Shown one piece after another: positions 29,059-37,941 of a stretch of 46,310 nt of DNA (the first letter of the stretch is position 1; each line of letters begins with the position of its first letter). The translations under genes and the position numbers were made by a program. The DNA is taken from positions 1-46,310 of the forward strand of contig CAJASX010000127.1 of NCBI GenBank assembly GCA_903944725.1, in the 5' to 3' direction. Source of the DNA: an uncultured beta proteobacterium (lineage in GTDB: Bacteria; Pseudomonadota; Gammaproteobacteria; Burkholderiales; Burkholderiaceae). Below the pieces are notes generated by a model. It was given only the letters and a program-made list of their open reading frames with translations. It had not been told where the DNA came from and did no database searches.

Positions 29059-30261
29059 ATGTTTGCTGAACGCGTACTTTCTGGCATGCGGCCCACTGGC
29101 TCATTGCACCTAGGGCACTACCATGGAGTCTTAAAGAACTGGGTAAATCTGCAATCGGAATATCCTTGTTTCTTTTTTGTGGCCGACTGGCATGCGCTTA
29201 CCACCCATTATGAAACCCCAAGCGTGATTGAGGAGTCTGCTTGGGAAATGGTGATCGATTGGTTAGCAGCGGGAGTTGACCCGAATCAAGCCACTTTATT
29301 TATTCAAAGTAGAGTACCTGAGCACGCCGAACTATTTTTATTGTTAGCAATGGGTACACCTTTAAGTTGGCTAGAGCGAGTGCCAACCTATAAAGATCAG
29401 ATTGAAAAATTAAAAGAAAAAGATTTACAAACCTACGGATTTTTAGGCTATCCACTTTTGCAGGCGGCCGATATCTTAATTTATCGCGCTCAATTTATTC
29501 CTGTTGGCGAAGATCAAGTGCCCCATGTTGAAATGTCACGTGAAGTGGCACGGCGCTTTAATTATTTATATGGGCGCGAGGCCGATTTTGAAACAAAGGC
29601 ACTTGAGGCTGTCAAGAAGTTAGGCAGTAAGCGCGCCAAAATGTATCTTGAGCTTCGAGTGGCCTATCAAGAGCGAGGTAATGCCCAAGCCCTTGAGCAA
29701 GCACAAGCACTATTGCAAGATTCACAAAGTTTATCAATGGTAGATCGCGAACGTTTATTTGGTTATTTAGAGGGAGCGCGCAAAATCATCTTGCCTGAAC
29801 CACAGGCTTTATTAACGAAAGCATCACGTATGCCTGGGCTTGACGGTCAAAAAATGTCTAAGTCGTACGGTAATACAATTAGTATTCGCGAACAGCCTGC
29901 GGAAATTATTCGTTTAGTTCGTACCATGCCAACCGATCCAGCGCGAGTGCGGCGCACTGATCCGGGAAACCCCGAGCATTGCCCTTTATGGCAATTGCAT
30001 TTGGTTTATTCCGATGCTGTAACACAAGATTGGGCTAAAAAGGGTTGTATGACGGCTGGTATTGGTTGTTTAGAGTGTAAGCAACCAGTAATTGATGCAA
30101 TTTTGCGTGAGCAACAACCGATGTTTGAACGGGCCCAAATGTATTTAGATGACCCCAGTTTATTGCGTTCGATTATTGCTGATGGCTGCGATAAAGCGCG
30201 CAAAGTCGCGCAAGAAACCATGCGCGATGTTCGTGAAGCCATGGGTCTGGCCTATGACTAA
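29059..30261 (+). CDS. trpS: Tryptophanyl-tRNA synthetase
   Basis: Class I synthetase that charges tRNA-Trp. The HIGH motif is HLGH (17-20, GSLHLGHYHG) and the second signature is KMSKS (about 265-269, GQKMSKSYGNT). FVADWHALTTHYE, LLQAADILIY and VGEDQVPHVEMSREVARRF are typical. At 400 residues it is longer than the roughly 330 of E. coli, because of an insertion around residues 175-240 (TKALEAVKKLGSKRAKMYLE); this longer form is usual in betaproteobacteria as far as I recall. The methyltransferase gene begins two bases after its stop. Confidence 0.97.
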   Translation: MFAERVLSGMRPTGSLHLGHYHGVLKNWVNLQSEYPCFFFVADWHALTTHYETPSVIEESAWEMVIDWLAAGVDPNQATLFIQSRVPEHAELFLLLAMGTPLSWLERVPTYKDQIEKLKEKDLQTYGFLGYPLLQAADILIYRAQFIPVGEDQVPHVEMSREVARRFNYLYGREADFETKALEAVKKLGSKRAKMYLELRVAYQERGNAQALEQAQALLQDSQSLSMVDRERLFGYLEGARKIILPEPQALLTKASRMPGLDGQKMSKSYGNTISIREQPAEIIRLVRTMPTDPARVRRTDPGNPEHCPLWQLHLVYSDAVTQDWAKKGCMTAGIGCLECKQPVIDAILREQQPMFERAQMYLDDPSLLRSIIADGCDKARKVAQETMRDVREAMGLAYD

Positions 30262-30263
30262 CA

Positions 30264-30803
30264 GTGCTTGACCCCTCTAGCTGGGTAGTGCGGTTTGCTG
30301 CGCTACTTAAACCAGGCGGAAGGGTACTTGACTTAGCCTGTGGCAGTGGTCGGCATAGTATTTTATTGGCGAGTTTGGGCTTTGATGTACTTGGGGTTGA
30401 TCTCAAACCAGATGCCTTGGCCTTGGCTCGCTTAAGCGCTATCGGGCTTAAAGAAAATATGCCCCAGTTTTTGGAAAGCGATTTGGAAGGCTCGATGTGG
30501 CCATTACCAAGCTCAATTTATGGTTATTGGGATGGTATTGTGGTGACCAATTATCTTTATCGTCCTTTTTTAGCGCTTTTACCTCAGCTGTTAAATGCAA
30601 ATGGGCTATTGATTTATGAAACCTTTGCATTGGGAAATGCTCAATTTGGTAAGCCAGCGAGCCCAGAATTTTTATTAAAACCTGGCGAGTTACTGCAATT
30701 GGCAGAACAAACCGGCCTTCAGGTCGTGGCTTTTGAAGATCTCTTTACTGCCCAACCTAAGCCCGCCATGGTGCAACGCTTATGCGCTAAAAAACCAGCT
30801 TAA
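30264..30803 (+). CDS. SAM-dependent methyltransferase, TehB-like
   Basis: A small class I methyltransferase (179 residues). Motif I, VLDLACGSGRHSILLA at about 21-36, is complete, and the acidic end of strand 2 (LGVDLKPDAL) that binds the SAM ribose is present. The rest resembles the small TehB/methyltransf_25 group. The substrate is unknown. The only workable start is a GTG at 30264, two bases past the trpS stop; no upstream ATG is in frame, so the gene depends on trpS translation. dapA begins 27 bases after it. Confidence 0.85.
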   Translation: MLDPSSWVVRFAALLKPGGRVLDLACGSGRHSILLASLGFDVLGVDLKPDALALARLSAIGLKENMPQFLESDLEGSMWPLPSSIYGYWDGIVVTNYLYRPFLALLPQLLNANGLLIYETFALGNAQFGKPASPEFLLKPGELLQLAEQTGLQVVAFEDLFTAQPKPAMVQRLCAKKPA

Positions 30804-30817
30804 AAGGGCTTATCCGT

Positions 30818-30823
30818 TACAAT
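30818..30823 (+). promoter_or_regulatory. -10-like box at leaderless spacing before dapA
   Basis: TACAAT (5 of 6 to consensus) ends seven bases before the dapA ATG, and the intervening bases (TTCACCG) contain no Shine-Dalgarno. If used, +1 would fall on or next to the start codon. No -35 box is evident. Confidence 0.35.
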
Positions 30824-30830
30824 TTCACCG

Positions 30831-31760
30831 ATGACTTCTTCTACTGCTCCTAGCACCACTTTGCTTAAAAAGCCGATTAAAGGCAGTATGGTGGCCATTG
30901 TTACGCCTATGTTTGCTGATGGCGCCTTGGATTTTCTTGCCTTGCGTAATTTATTAGATTGGCATGTTGCCGAAGGTACCTCTGCGATAGTCATTGTTGG
31001 CACGAGCGGTGAGTCGCCCACGGTTTCTGTGGCAGAGCATTGCGAATTAATTCGAGTCGCGGTTGAGCAGATTGCGGGTCGTATTCCAGTGATTGCTGGC
31101 ACGGGTGGTAACTCTACGATTGAGGCAATTGAATTAACTGAGTTTGCTAAAAAAGTGGGCGCAGATGCTAGTCTTCAAGTAGTGCCTTATTACAACAAGC
31201 CAACTCAAGATGGCATGTTTGCGCATTTTAAATTAATTGCTGAGCGGGTTGATTTACCCATGATTCTTTATAACGTGCCGGGTAGAACAGTTGCCGATTT
31301 AGCCAACGACACGATCTTACGTTTAGCCACGGTACCAGGCATTATAGGTATTAAAGATGCCACTGGTAATTTAGAGCGCGGCTGCATGTTGTTGGCTGAT
31401 TTAAAGCAGGCAGGTCTGGCCAATTTTGCGGTTTACTCAGGCGATGACCTTACTGCCTGTATGTTGATGTTAATGGGTGGTCAGGGCAATATTTCTGTTA
31501 CTGCTAATGTTGCTCCACGTTTAATGCACGACTTGTGCGTGGCTGCTATGAACGGCAATCTTGAGCGCACTCGCGAGCTTCAGTTTCAATTGCTTGCCTT
31601 GCATAAGGCAATGTTTATAGAGGCGAATCCAATTCCTGTTAAATGGGCTTTACATGCCATGGGTAAAATTACTCCTGGCATTCGTTTGCCCTTAACGCCA
31701 CTTAGCCCCGCTTTGCGTGAGCCTTTACTAGCAACCTTAAAGCAACTTGGTCTTTTATGA
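30831..31760 (+). CDS. dapA: 4-hydroxy-tetrahydrodipicolinate synthase
   Basis: First committed step of lysine and diaminopimelate synthesis: condenses pyruvate with aspartate semialdehyde. The TIM barrel shows Schiff-base Lys175 in [11 protein letters not shown], Tyr147 in ILYNVPGRT and the substrate loop [10 protein letters not shown]. The 309 residues exceed E. coli DapA by a Ser/Thr-rich N-terminal stretch of about 14 before [10 protein letters not shown]. The Met at residue 20 lies inside that conserved block, so it is unlikely to be the start. Its TGA overlaps the bamC ATG (ATGA). Aspartokinase of the same pathway lies at 44880. Confidence 0.97.
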   Translation: MTSSTAPSTTLLKKPIKGSMVAIVTPMFADGALDFLALRNLLDWHVAEGTSAIVIVGTSGESPTVSVAEHCELIRVAVEQIAGRIPVIAGTGGNSTIEAIELTEFAKKVGADASLQVVPYYNKPTQDGMFAHFKLIAERVDLPMILYNVPGRTVADLANDTILRLATVPGIIGIKDATGNLERGCMLLADLKQAGLANFAVYSGDDLTACMLMLMGGQGNISVTANVAPRLMHDLCVAAMNGNLERTRELQFQLLALHKAMFIEANPIPVKWALHAMGKITPGIRLPLTPLSPALREPLLATLKQLGLL

Positions 31761-32968
31761 TTTTTGATGGCAAGATTTTTCAGCAAATGTTTATCGTTCG
31801 CCTGGTGTTAATCTCAACATCTTGTCAACATCGTTTGGTAACACTGTTTATGCTGGCTTGCATGGGCATGACGATTGGCCTAACTGCTTGCACGACCTCA
31901 ACAATGAGTTCTGATAAGGTCGATTACAAATCGGGGGGTGTACAGCGTGGCCCTAATTTAACTTACCCACCTGATCTTGTTACTTCGCAAGCCGATCGGC
32001 GTTACTTAGTGCAAGACGGTAGCGCTACCATGTCTGATTTCACGGCAATCCTTAAAAAGGGTGGTGAAACGCGTAAAACACCTTTAACCGGTATTCCAGG
32101 TATGCGCATTATGCGTGATGGCGATAAACGCTGGCTCATAATAGATAAACCAGCCGCTGAACTTTATCCACAAGTGAAAGATTTTTGGCAAGAAAATGGA
32201 TTTTTATTGCTGGTCGATTCACCTTCCACGGGCATTATGGAAACCGATTGGGTAGAAAATCGCGCTAAAATTCCCCAAGATTATCTGCGCAGCCTTTTGG
32301 GTGGTGTACTTTCGAGCGTTTTTGATACCGGTGAGCGAGATAAATATAAAACTCGTTTAGAGGTACTAAAGCCTGATCAGACCGAAATTTTTATTACCCA
32401 TAAAGGTGCTTCCGAGGAGCCAGTTCGCGACAACAGTGGTGGCGTCATTTCAACTAAGTGGGTACCTAGGCCCAATGACCCTGAGCTAGATGCAGCCTTT
32501 TTAGTTCGCTTAATGGAACGTCTGGGGCATACCCAAGAGCAGGCTAAGGCCCAATTGGCTGCCAGCGCTTCGCCCACGGTAAAAGTGGTTAAAGCTAAAT
32601 TAGAGCAAGGTAGTAATGGCGCAGCCATCGTTGAATTACCCAGTAGCTTTGATCGCGCTTGGCGCGATGTTGGATTAGCACTTGATCGTTCAAACTTTAC
32701 TGTGATCGATCGCGATCGATCAAAGGGCATTTATTTTGTGCGCTATGTAAATACGAAAGATAGCGGTGAGAGCAGTAAGGGATTTTTCTCAGGGTTGTTT
32801 AGTGGCAAAGATGAAGCCGCTTTACTAGCTAAGCAATATCGTATTTATGTAAAGGCGAATGGGGCTGATGCAAGCCAGGTATTTGTGCAAGATGCCGAGG
32901 GTAAGCCAGAAAACACTCCTGCCGGACTTCAATTGTTAACAATATTAACTGCGCAACTAGCCCGCTAA
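31757..32968 (+). CDS. bamC: Outer membrane assembly lipoprotein BamC
   Basis: Lipoprotein of the BAM complex, which inserts beta-barrel proteins in the outer membrane. The frame starts in an ATGA overlap with dapA; a hydrophobic stretch ends in the lipobox LTAC with Cys45, so the signal is long, and a later Met (11 or 32) may be the true start. The unstructured KVDYKSGG segment right after the lipid site and two helix-grip domains (about 85-200 and 270-400) match BamC. Pairing with dapA is the usual order from E. coli to betaproteobacteria. A bidirectional terminator follows. Confidence 0.92.
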   Translation: MIFDGKIFQQMFIVRLVLISTSCQHRLVTLFMLACMGMTIGLTACTTSTMSSDKVDYKSGGVQRGPNLTYPPDLVTSQADRRYLVQDGSATMSDFTAILKKGGETRKTPLTGIPGMRIMRDGDKRWLIIDKPAAELYPQVKDFWQENGFLLLVDSPSTGIMETDWVENRAKIPQDYLRSLLGGVLSSVFDTGERDKYKTRLEVLKPDQTEIFITHKGASEEPVRDNSGGVISTKWVPRPNDPELDAAFLVRLMERLGHTQEQAKAQLAASASPTVKVVKAKLEQGSNGAAIVELPSSFDRAWRDVGLALDRSNFTVIDRDRSKGIYFVRYVNTKDSGESSKGFFSGLFSGKDEAALLAKQYRIYVKANGADASQVFVQDAEGKPENTPAGLQLLTILTAQLAR

Positions 32969-32994
32969 AGTTCTTATGGGTAGTTTTAGTTTGT

Positions 32995-33020
32995 AAAAAA
33001 AGCCGCGTAAGCGGCTTTTT
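32995..33020. terminator. Bidirectional Rho-independent terminator
   Basis: AGCCGC (33001-33006), loop GTAA and GCGGCT (33011-33016) form a perfect stem with five T on the right and six A on the left. It can end bamC transcription on the plus strand and the small lipoprotein gene on the minus strand. Confidence 0.85.
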
Positions 33021-33038
33021 CGTTCTTCGGAGAGAAGA

Positions 33039-33239
33039 TTACTTCTTTGCTGCTGGAGCAGCAGGTGCTGGCGCTGCAGGAGCTGCGGCAGCAGGAGCTG
33101 CAGCAGCAGGAGCTGCATCAGCAGCTGGAGCAGCAGGAGCTGCAGCAGCTGGAGCAGGAGCTGGTTTTGGTTCTTCTTTTTTGCCACAGGCAGCCAAAGC
33201 AACGGCCAACATAGCAGCAAGTAATAGCGACTTCTTCAT
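33039..33239 (-). CDS. Small Ala/Pro-rich lipoprotein
   Basis: A 66-residue protein with a clear lipoprotein signal: MKKSLLLAAMLAVALAAC, lipidated at Cys18. The mature part is a charged stub (GKKEEPKP) followed by about 40 residues of only Ala and Pro with one Asp, ending in KK. It looks like an unfolded, extended chain anchored to the membrane, perhaps reaching toward peptidoglycan; no enzymatic role can be read. A strong ribosome site (AAAGGAAC) precedes the ATG on the minus strand. Its codons are repeats of GCA/GCT/GCC with CCT/CCA, so the length probably varies between strains. Confidence 0.8.
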   Translation of the reverse strand: MKKSLLLAAMLAVALAACGKKEEPKPAPAPAAAAPAAPAADAAPAAAAPAAAAPAAPAPAAPAAKK

Positions 33240-33341
33240 TTGTAAGTTCCTTTAAAAAAATAAACAACAATTACCGGTAATTGATGTTGGAGCTTATTAA
33301 GGGTTAGCCCTTAACAAATCCAGAAAACATTATAGCCATCA

Positions 33342-34622
33342 TTAGTCAAAGCGTTCAAAAATTAGCCAGCCCGCGGCATACGCGCTATAAATAGAATTGC
33401 TCAAATGACCTGAGTTAGGTCGATGAAGTAAGTAATTTTTGGCCTCTTTTGTGAGGGGGGCAATTATTTGCTTAGCAGCAAGGGCTTGCCATAGCCCTTG
33501 GGTTAATGGTGTGGCAGTTTGGGTCATATTTTCACCATTACAAAAGACTTGTCTTTGATGGCAAATGAGCCGGCTTAGTGGGTGTGGGCGTAGGGGGGTG
33601 GTACAAAGCCGCCGAATAAATTCGGCGTAGCTTAAAGGCCGAGCAGGACGCATAAAAAAGGCGCTAGGTTTAGGCTCGCTTAAATGGGCGCTAATGCCTA
33701 ATAGAAATTGATTAATATCATTTAAATCAAGGCTTTTCAGTTGCTTTGTGAGTTGTTTGATGAGCTCTTGCGGCAGTTTTTCAGGGTGTGCTGTTGCGCT
33801 TTGCTGGGGATCGGCGTAGAAAGCCCCTAAGGCAGGTATGTCTTCTAAAGATTCGGCTAAACGCCATAAACCTTCTTGAAGTAATTCGCGATAGCTAGGG
33901 GCGCGAAAGCCAACCGACCAGGTTTGACACCCTGCATCAAGCGCAACGCCATCGTGGGCGGTATGCGGCGGTAAATAGAGCAGGTCGCCGGGCTCAAGAA
34001 CCCATTCCTGTTGTGCTTTAAAGTTCTGCAGAATTTTGAGTGGTAAGTCAGCACGTAGCTTTAAATCGCTTTGGCTTGAAATTGACCATTTTCTGCGCCC
34101 GCACATTTGCACCAAAAACACATCATAAGAGTCAAAATGAGGGCCTACCCCCCCACCTTTCCCTGCGAGACTAACCATTAGATCATCTAATCTAGCATCT
34201 GGAATAAAGCGAAACCAGGAAAGGATATTAGCTGCAGCGGAATGGTGGGCCTCTACCCCTTGGATTAATAGAGTCCAATTAGGCTGGTCTAGGCTGGGCA
34301 AATCTTTCCGTCGCAACGGGGTGTTGCCGAATTCGGTCAGGCGCCAAGGCTTAGACTGCACTAAACGTGCTTCGCAGTTGCTGCTACAGGCCATCGATAG
34401 AAGGGTTTTGGCTGAAAGAGGGCTATCTAGAGCTTGACCCAAGGCTTTTGCCTGACCAAATGCAGGAATAGCCCCGCGAACTAAAAGAGGTTGTTTATGC
34501 CAGTAATCGCGCATAAAAACTTGTGGGCTAAGATTCCCGAGTAGGGACCAAGCTTGTTTTAATAACAGGACCTCAGGGGCGGGAGGAGGTTGGTAGGCAT
34601 TGCTCAAGTAAAATGAACTCAT
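33342..34622 (-). CDS. Ribosomal protein uL16 arginine hydroxylase RoxA (YcfD-like)
   Basis: A JmjC/cupin 2-oxoglutarate and Fe(II) oxygenase of 426 residues. E. coli YcfD hydroxylates an arginine of L16. The iron site is H162-x-D164 in GPHFDSYDVFL with His223 in YLPPHTAHDG; RRKW and WSVGFR fit the cofactor pocket. The start region RDYWHKQPLLVRGAIP is typical, and the C-terminal half matches the dimerisation and winged-helix parts. The start at 34622 is only 38 bases from the divergent slyD start. Confidence 0.92.
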   Translation of the reverse strand: MSSFYLSNAYQPPPAPEVLLLKQAWSLLGNLSPQVFMRDYWHKQPLLVRGAIPAFGQAKALGQALDSPLSAKTLLSMACSSNCEARLVQSKPWRLTEFGNTPLRRKDLPSLDQPNWTLLIQGVEAHHSAAANILSWFRFIPDARLDDLMVSLAGKGGGVGPHFDSYDVFLVQMCGRRKWSISSQSDLKLRADLPLKILQNFKAQQEWVLEPGDLLYLPPHTAHDGVALDAGCQTWSVGFRAPSYRELLQEGLWRLAESLEDIPALGAFYADPQQSATAHPEKLPQELIKQLTKQLKSLDLNDINQFLLGISAHLSEPKPSAFFMRPARPLSYAEFIRRLCTTPLRPHPLSRLICHQRQVFCNGENMTQTATPLTQGLWQALAAKQIIAPLTKEAKNYLLHRPNSGHLSNSIYSAYAAGWLIFERFD

Positions 34623-34629
34623 CTCTCAA

Positions 34630-34638
34630 TTTATAGCA
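34630..34638 (-). promoter_or_regulatory. Extended -10 element for roxA at leaderless spacing
   Basis: On the minus strand TGC-TATAAA (5 of 6 to TATAAT, with the TGn extension) ends seven bases before the ATG. The transcript would start at or next to the start codon. The 38-base divergent gap has little room for any other arrangement. Confidence 0.45.
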
Positions 34639-34660
34639 AACTAATCAGTAAAAAATACGC

Positions 34661-35290
34661 ATGAAGATCTCCAAAAATACCATTGTTTCTCTTCGTTATA
34701 AATTAACCGATGCCCAAAACAATATCATCGAAGAACCTGAAGCTCCGATGGTATACCTGCATGGCGGGTATGATGGCACTTTTCCAAAAATTGAAACCGC
34801 CCTAGATGGTCAAGATGTTGGTTATGAAACAACTTTACAACTTAATCCAGGCGATGCGTTTGGTGAGTATGATCCCGAACTATTAAAAATAGAACCACGT
34901 ACCCGTTTTCCAGAGCCACTTGAAGTTGGCATGCAATTTGAGGGCGTGCCTGATGCTGATGATTTTTCGAATGATTCTGAGCAAGCCCGAGAAACCATTG
35001 ATGACGTGGATGAGGATGATCTTTCTGCCATGATTTATACCGTAACCGATGTAGCTGAAAATCAAGTGGTGTTAGATGGCAACCATCCCTTGGCTGGGAT
35101 GTCCTTGCGTTTTTGGTTACAAGTAGAGGAAGTGCGTGTAGCCACCGATGATGAGATTCAAAACCGTTACCCAAAGGGTGCAGAAGGTCTTGGTTTTGGC
35201 TTGCTAGATGAAAGCGATGAAGAAGGTGATGAGGATTACATTGGTGGCGTCCAAAAAAAAGATGGTGACAATCCCCATACCTTGCATTAA
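34661..35290 (+). CDS. FKBP-type peptidyl-prolyl isomerase, SlyD-like
   Basis: A cytosolic prolyl isomerase and chaperone of 209 residues. The FKBP part is split as in SlyD: residues 1-75 (NTIVSLRYKLTDAQ, PMVYLHGG, FPKIETALDG) and a chaperone-type insert-in-flap. The insert is enlarged by a very acidic run at about 97-122 (DADDFSNDSE ... DDVDEDD). GNHPLAGMSLRF (140-151) rejoins the fold. The C-terminal tail is again acidic and ends in HTLH; there is no His-rich metal tail as in E. coli SlyD. No Shine-Dalgarno is seen; TAAAAA lies six bases before the ATG. Confidence 0.9.
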   Translation: MKISKNTIVSLRYKLTDAQNNIIEEPEAPMVYLHGGYDGTFPKIETALDGQDVGYETTLQLNPGDAFGEYDPELLKIEPRTRFPEPLEVGMQFEGVPDADDFSNDSEQARETIDDVDEDDLSAMIYTVTDVAENQVVLDGNHPLAGMSLRFWLQVEEVRVATDDEIQNRYPKGAEGLGFGLLDESDEEGDEDYIGGVQKKDGDNPHTLH

Positions 35291-35322
35291 GTTCCAAACT
35301 TTATTTCTTTATTATTCCCTGG

Positions 35323-36093
35323 TTATTCTTTAAGCCAGCGCTTAATGGCGTCAAGTTCACGCATGGCTGCGCCATCTTCAGGACTTGCTGCTGAGCCAGT
35401 TGAACCGCCTCCATTGAGTTTTGCCAAAGCCTCTTCTAAGGCTTGAATTTTTGTTTCTTGTAAGAGAGTGGCATCAATTAAGCCTTTTAACGCAAGTGAC
35501 ATTGGATCATCTGCATTAGGCGTAATGCCATAGGCAGAAAAATTGGCTTTACTTTCTGGACTGCCGTTACCCGGTAAATCGGGGTGTAAAGTGCGGGCTG
35601 GTACGCCAACTGCTGTAGCTCCTGCTGGTATTTCTTTTAGCACCACAGCATTGGAGCCAATGCGGGCTCCATCGCCAACTGTAAATCCTCCCAAGACCTT
35701 AGCGCCAGCACTAACTACTACACCCTTACCTAGGGTGGGGTGTCGCTTAGCACCTTTATAGAGTGAGGTACCACCTAAAGTAACCCCTTGGTAAATAGTG
35801 CAATCGTCACCAATGACAGTAGTTTCGCCGATGACGATACCGAGCCCATGATCGAGAAAGACCCGCCTGCCTATTTTGACACCAGGGTGTATTTCAATAC
35901 CCGTAAGCCAGCGGGCCAACATTGACCAAAGACGGGCAATTAATTTTAGATTGGCTTGCCACAAAAAGTGTGCAACGCGATGCAGCCATACTGCATGCAA
36001 ACCAGGGTAGCACAGCACTACCTCAAGCCGATTACGGGCGGCAGGATCACGGGCAATAATGGAGTCGACTTCTTCGAAGAACGGGTTGGTCAT
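35323..36093 (-). CDS. cysE: Serine O-acetyltransferase
   Basis: Makes O-acetylserine from serine and acetyl-CoA, the first step of cysteine synthesis. The 256 residues have an N-terminal helical part ([18 protein letters not shown]) and a left-handed beta helix of hexapeptide repeats ([20 protein letters not shown], then [33 protein letters not shown]). His in FLDHG and DHG/H pairs are the catalytic signature. A C-terminal extension of about 60 residues past the beta helix, with a coiled-coil-like helix, is typical of the longer form. It lies 23 bases after trmJ on the same strand. Confidence 0.95.
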   Translation of the reverse strand: MTNPFFEEVDSIIARDPAARNRLEVVLCYPGLHAVWLHRVAHFLWQANLKLIARLWSMLARWLTGIEIHPGVKIGRRVFLDHGLGIVIGETTVIGDDCTIYQGVTLGGTSLYKGAKRHPTLGKGVVVSAGAKVLGGFTVGDGARIGSNAVVLKEIPAGATAVGVPARTLHPDLPGNGSPESKANFSAYGITPNADDPMSLALKGLIDATLLQETKIQALEEALAKLNGGGSTGSAASPEDGAAMRELDAIKRWLKE

Positions 36094-36116
36094 AGTGAGA
36101 GTTTAATCGGAAGCGT

Positions 36117-36911
36117 TTATTTTTTTGTCAGCATTTGTTTGGCAATGCCCCTTAATAGATCAATTTCTTCTTTATGCAATTCGGCGCGGGCAAAAAGGGC
36201 TTGCAAGCGAGGCATGAGCTTTTTGGGTCGATCGGGATCAAGATAGCCAATGGATTCTAGCCCTTGGCGCCAATGCTCTGCCATCGCCGCAACTTCAGTG
36301 GGGTCGGCTAACTTACTTTGGGCTACCCTGGGCTTGAGATTATTTTTTTGGAGGCTTATTTCGGCTTGTAAAGACTGGCGCAAGGTGTAGGCACAGACCA
36401 TCACGGCTTGCGCTAAATTTAGGGATGAATAAGCTGGATTAGCCTCTAAATACACCCGATGCGAACAAAGTTTGAGGGCTTCATTATCTAAGCCAGTTCT
36501 TTCATTACCAAAAACTAAAGCAACTTGCTCTTCATTCATCAATAATTGGGTGACCCGCTGGCAGGCTTCTTGCCAAGATAACTCTGGTGGCCCAAATTGC
36601 CGTTCGCGACTAGTTAAACCAAGCACCAAAGTACAATTTTTTAAAACTGGACCCAAGTTAGGTACTTCATTAGCCTGCTCTAGAACGTCTCTAGCGCCGC
36701 TGGCAAGGGCAATGGCATCAGAATGAGTAGATGGTTTACCGTAGCGCGGTGCTACCAGCGTAAGGCGCTCAAAACCCATGGTTTTAATTGCCCGCGCGCT
36801 TGAGCCAATATTGCCAGGGTGACTGGTTTGCACCAAGACCCAATTAAGCGCAGTAAAAGCAGGATGCACGCCTTGCTGAGTTGGTACAGACTTATTCTCT
36901 AGCTTGCTCAT
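36117..36911 (-). CDS. trmJ: tRNA (cytidine/uridine-2'-O-)-methyltransferase TrmJ
   Basis: SPOUT-class methyltransferase that 2'-O-methylates position 32 of several tRNAs. The start WVLVQTSHPGNIGSSARAIKTMGF carries the NxG motif 1, LVFGNERTGLDNEAL is motif 2, and SSLNLAQAVMVCAYTL is motif 3 of the trefoil knot. A C-terminal helical extension follows. The frame reaches back to a GTG at 36998 and an ATG at 36974, through a Pro/Lys-rich segment (PPKPPKP). I take the ATG at 36911 because it leaves about 20 residues before the conserved core, closer to homologues. No start has a clear ribosome site. It is divergent from suhB. Confidence 0.92.
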   Translation of the reverse strand: MSKLENKSVPTQQGVHPAFTALNWVLVQTSHPGNIGSSARAIKTMGFERLTLVAPRYGKPSTHSDAIALASGARDVLEQANEVPNLGPVLKNCTLVLGLTSRERQFGPPELSWQEACQRVTQLLMNEEQVALVFGNERTGLDNEALKLCSHRVYLEANPAYSSLNLAQAVMVCAYTLRQSLQAEISLQKNNLKPRVAQSKLADPTEVAAMAEHWRQGLESIGYLDPDRPKKLMPRLQALFARAELHKEEIDLLRGIAKQMLTKK

Positions 36912-37110
36912 CGGCTTAATAACACCTGAATAAATGAGGTCATTGATGGTTGGCTTAGGGGGCTTAGGGGGCATGGAAAGTTTGCTTAAACAAAGCACTT
37001 TGGGGATTTTTACAAATGATCGTTTAAGATGAGCGCTTCGCTTGTTATTGTCCTGTATTTTTTAGGGCGCTAGCCAGCTTGCTCTTATTTAATTTGCTCA
37101 CCCCTATCTT

Positions 37111-37905
37111 ATGCATCCTATGTTGAATGTAGCCGTTAAGGCTGCCCGTCGTGCCGGAACAATTATTAATCGTGCCTCGCTTAATTTAGAGCGTTTACAG
37201 GTCGATCGTAAACAGCATAATGATTTTGTGACAGAAGTAGATCAGCAAGCCGAAGCTGCAATTATTGAAACCCTTAGCGAAGCTTATCCAGACCATGGGT
37301 TTTTGGCTGAAGAAACTGGTAGCCATAAACCTGAGGCCGAATCTATTTGGATTATTGACCCCTTAGACGGCACCACGAATTTTATTCATGGCTTTCCCCA
37401 ATATGCCGTTTCAATTGCCCTGTCGGTTGCGGGTGTGACTCAGCAAGCGGTGGTATACGACCCGAGCCGTGACGAACTATTTACCGCCACGCGTGGCAGT
37501 GGCGCTTATTTAGATCGACGTCGTTTACGCGTTGCCGCAGAAACCCGTTTGGCAAATGCCCTACTGGGCACGGGGTTTCCGTATCGAGAAGATCAAGATC
37601 TCGAAACCTATCTACGAATATTTGCCGAGATGTCACGCCAATGTGCTGGCTTGCGGCGACCAGGCGCTGCTGCATTAGATTTAGTGTATGTGGCTGCTGG
37701 TCGATACGATGGTTTTTTTGAAAGTGATTTGAAGCCTTGGGATATGGCAGCAGGCGCGTTAATTGTGGCTGAAGCAGGTGGTTTAGTGGGGACGTATTTA
37801 GGCGAGGAGGGCTTTTTACAAAGTGGGGAAGTGATGGCAGCAAACCCACGTTTATTTGCCCAAATGGCACAAATTTTGCGTCCTTATGCTAAGACAAGCG
37901 CTTAA
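37111..37905 (+). CDS. suhB: Inositol-1-monophosphatase family protein SuhB
   Basis: Mg2+-dependent phosphatase of 264 residues; in E. coli SuhB also takes part in rRNA antitermination. Metal ligands are visible: AEETG (Glu67/Glu68), [12 protein letters not shown] (Asp83, Asp86) and [17 protein letters not shown] near residue 209. The GTGFPYR and [17 protein letters not shown] blocks are family signatures. A second ATG lies three codons in. No Shine-Dalgarno is evident. It is divergent from trmJ and convergent with lpxH, with 36 bases between the two stops. Confidence 0.95.
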   Translation: MHPMLNVAVKAARRAGTIINRASLNLERLQVDRKQHNDFVTEVDQQAEAAIIETLSEAYPDHGFLAEETGSHKPEAESIWIIDPLDGTTNFIHGFPQYAVSIALSVAGVTQQAVVYDPSRDELFTATRGSGAYLDRRRLRVAAETRLANALLGTGFPYREDQDLETYLRIFAEMSRQCAGLRRPGAAALDLVYVAAGRYDGFFESDLKPWDMAAGALIVAEAGGLVGTYLGEEGFLQSGEVMAANPRLFAQMAQILRPYAKTSA

Positions 37906-37941
37906 ATCGTTAGTATAAAACTGACCTGTGCAGCGGGCCTT

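Noticed and set aside
32957..33220. A Leu/Gln-rich open frame on the minus strand
   Set aside because: It is the shifted reading of the Ala/Pro repeats of the small lipoprotein; it has no signal or family match, and the repeat alone keeps the frame open.
34842..35297. A 151-codon His-rich frame antisense to slyD
   Set aside because: The His and Leu come from reverse complements of acidic codons (GAT/GAG); no start context or family is seen.
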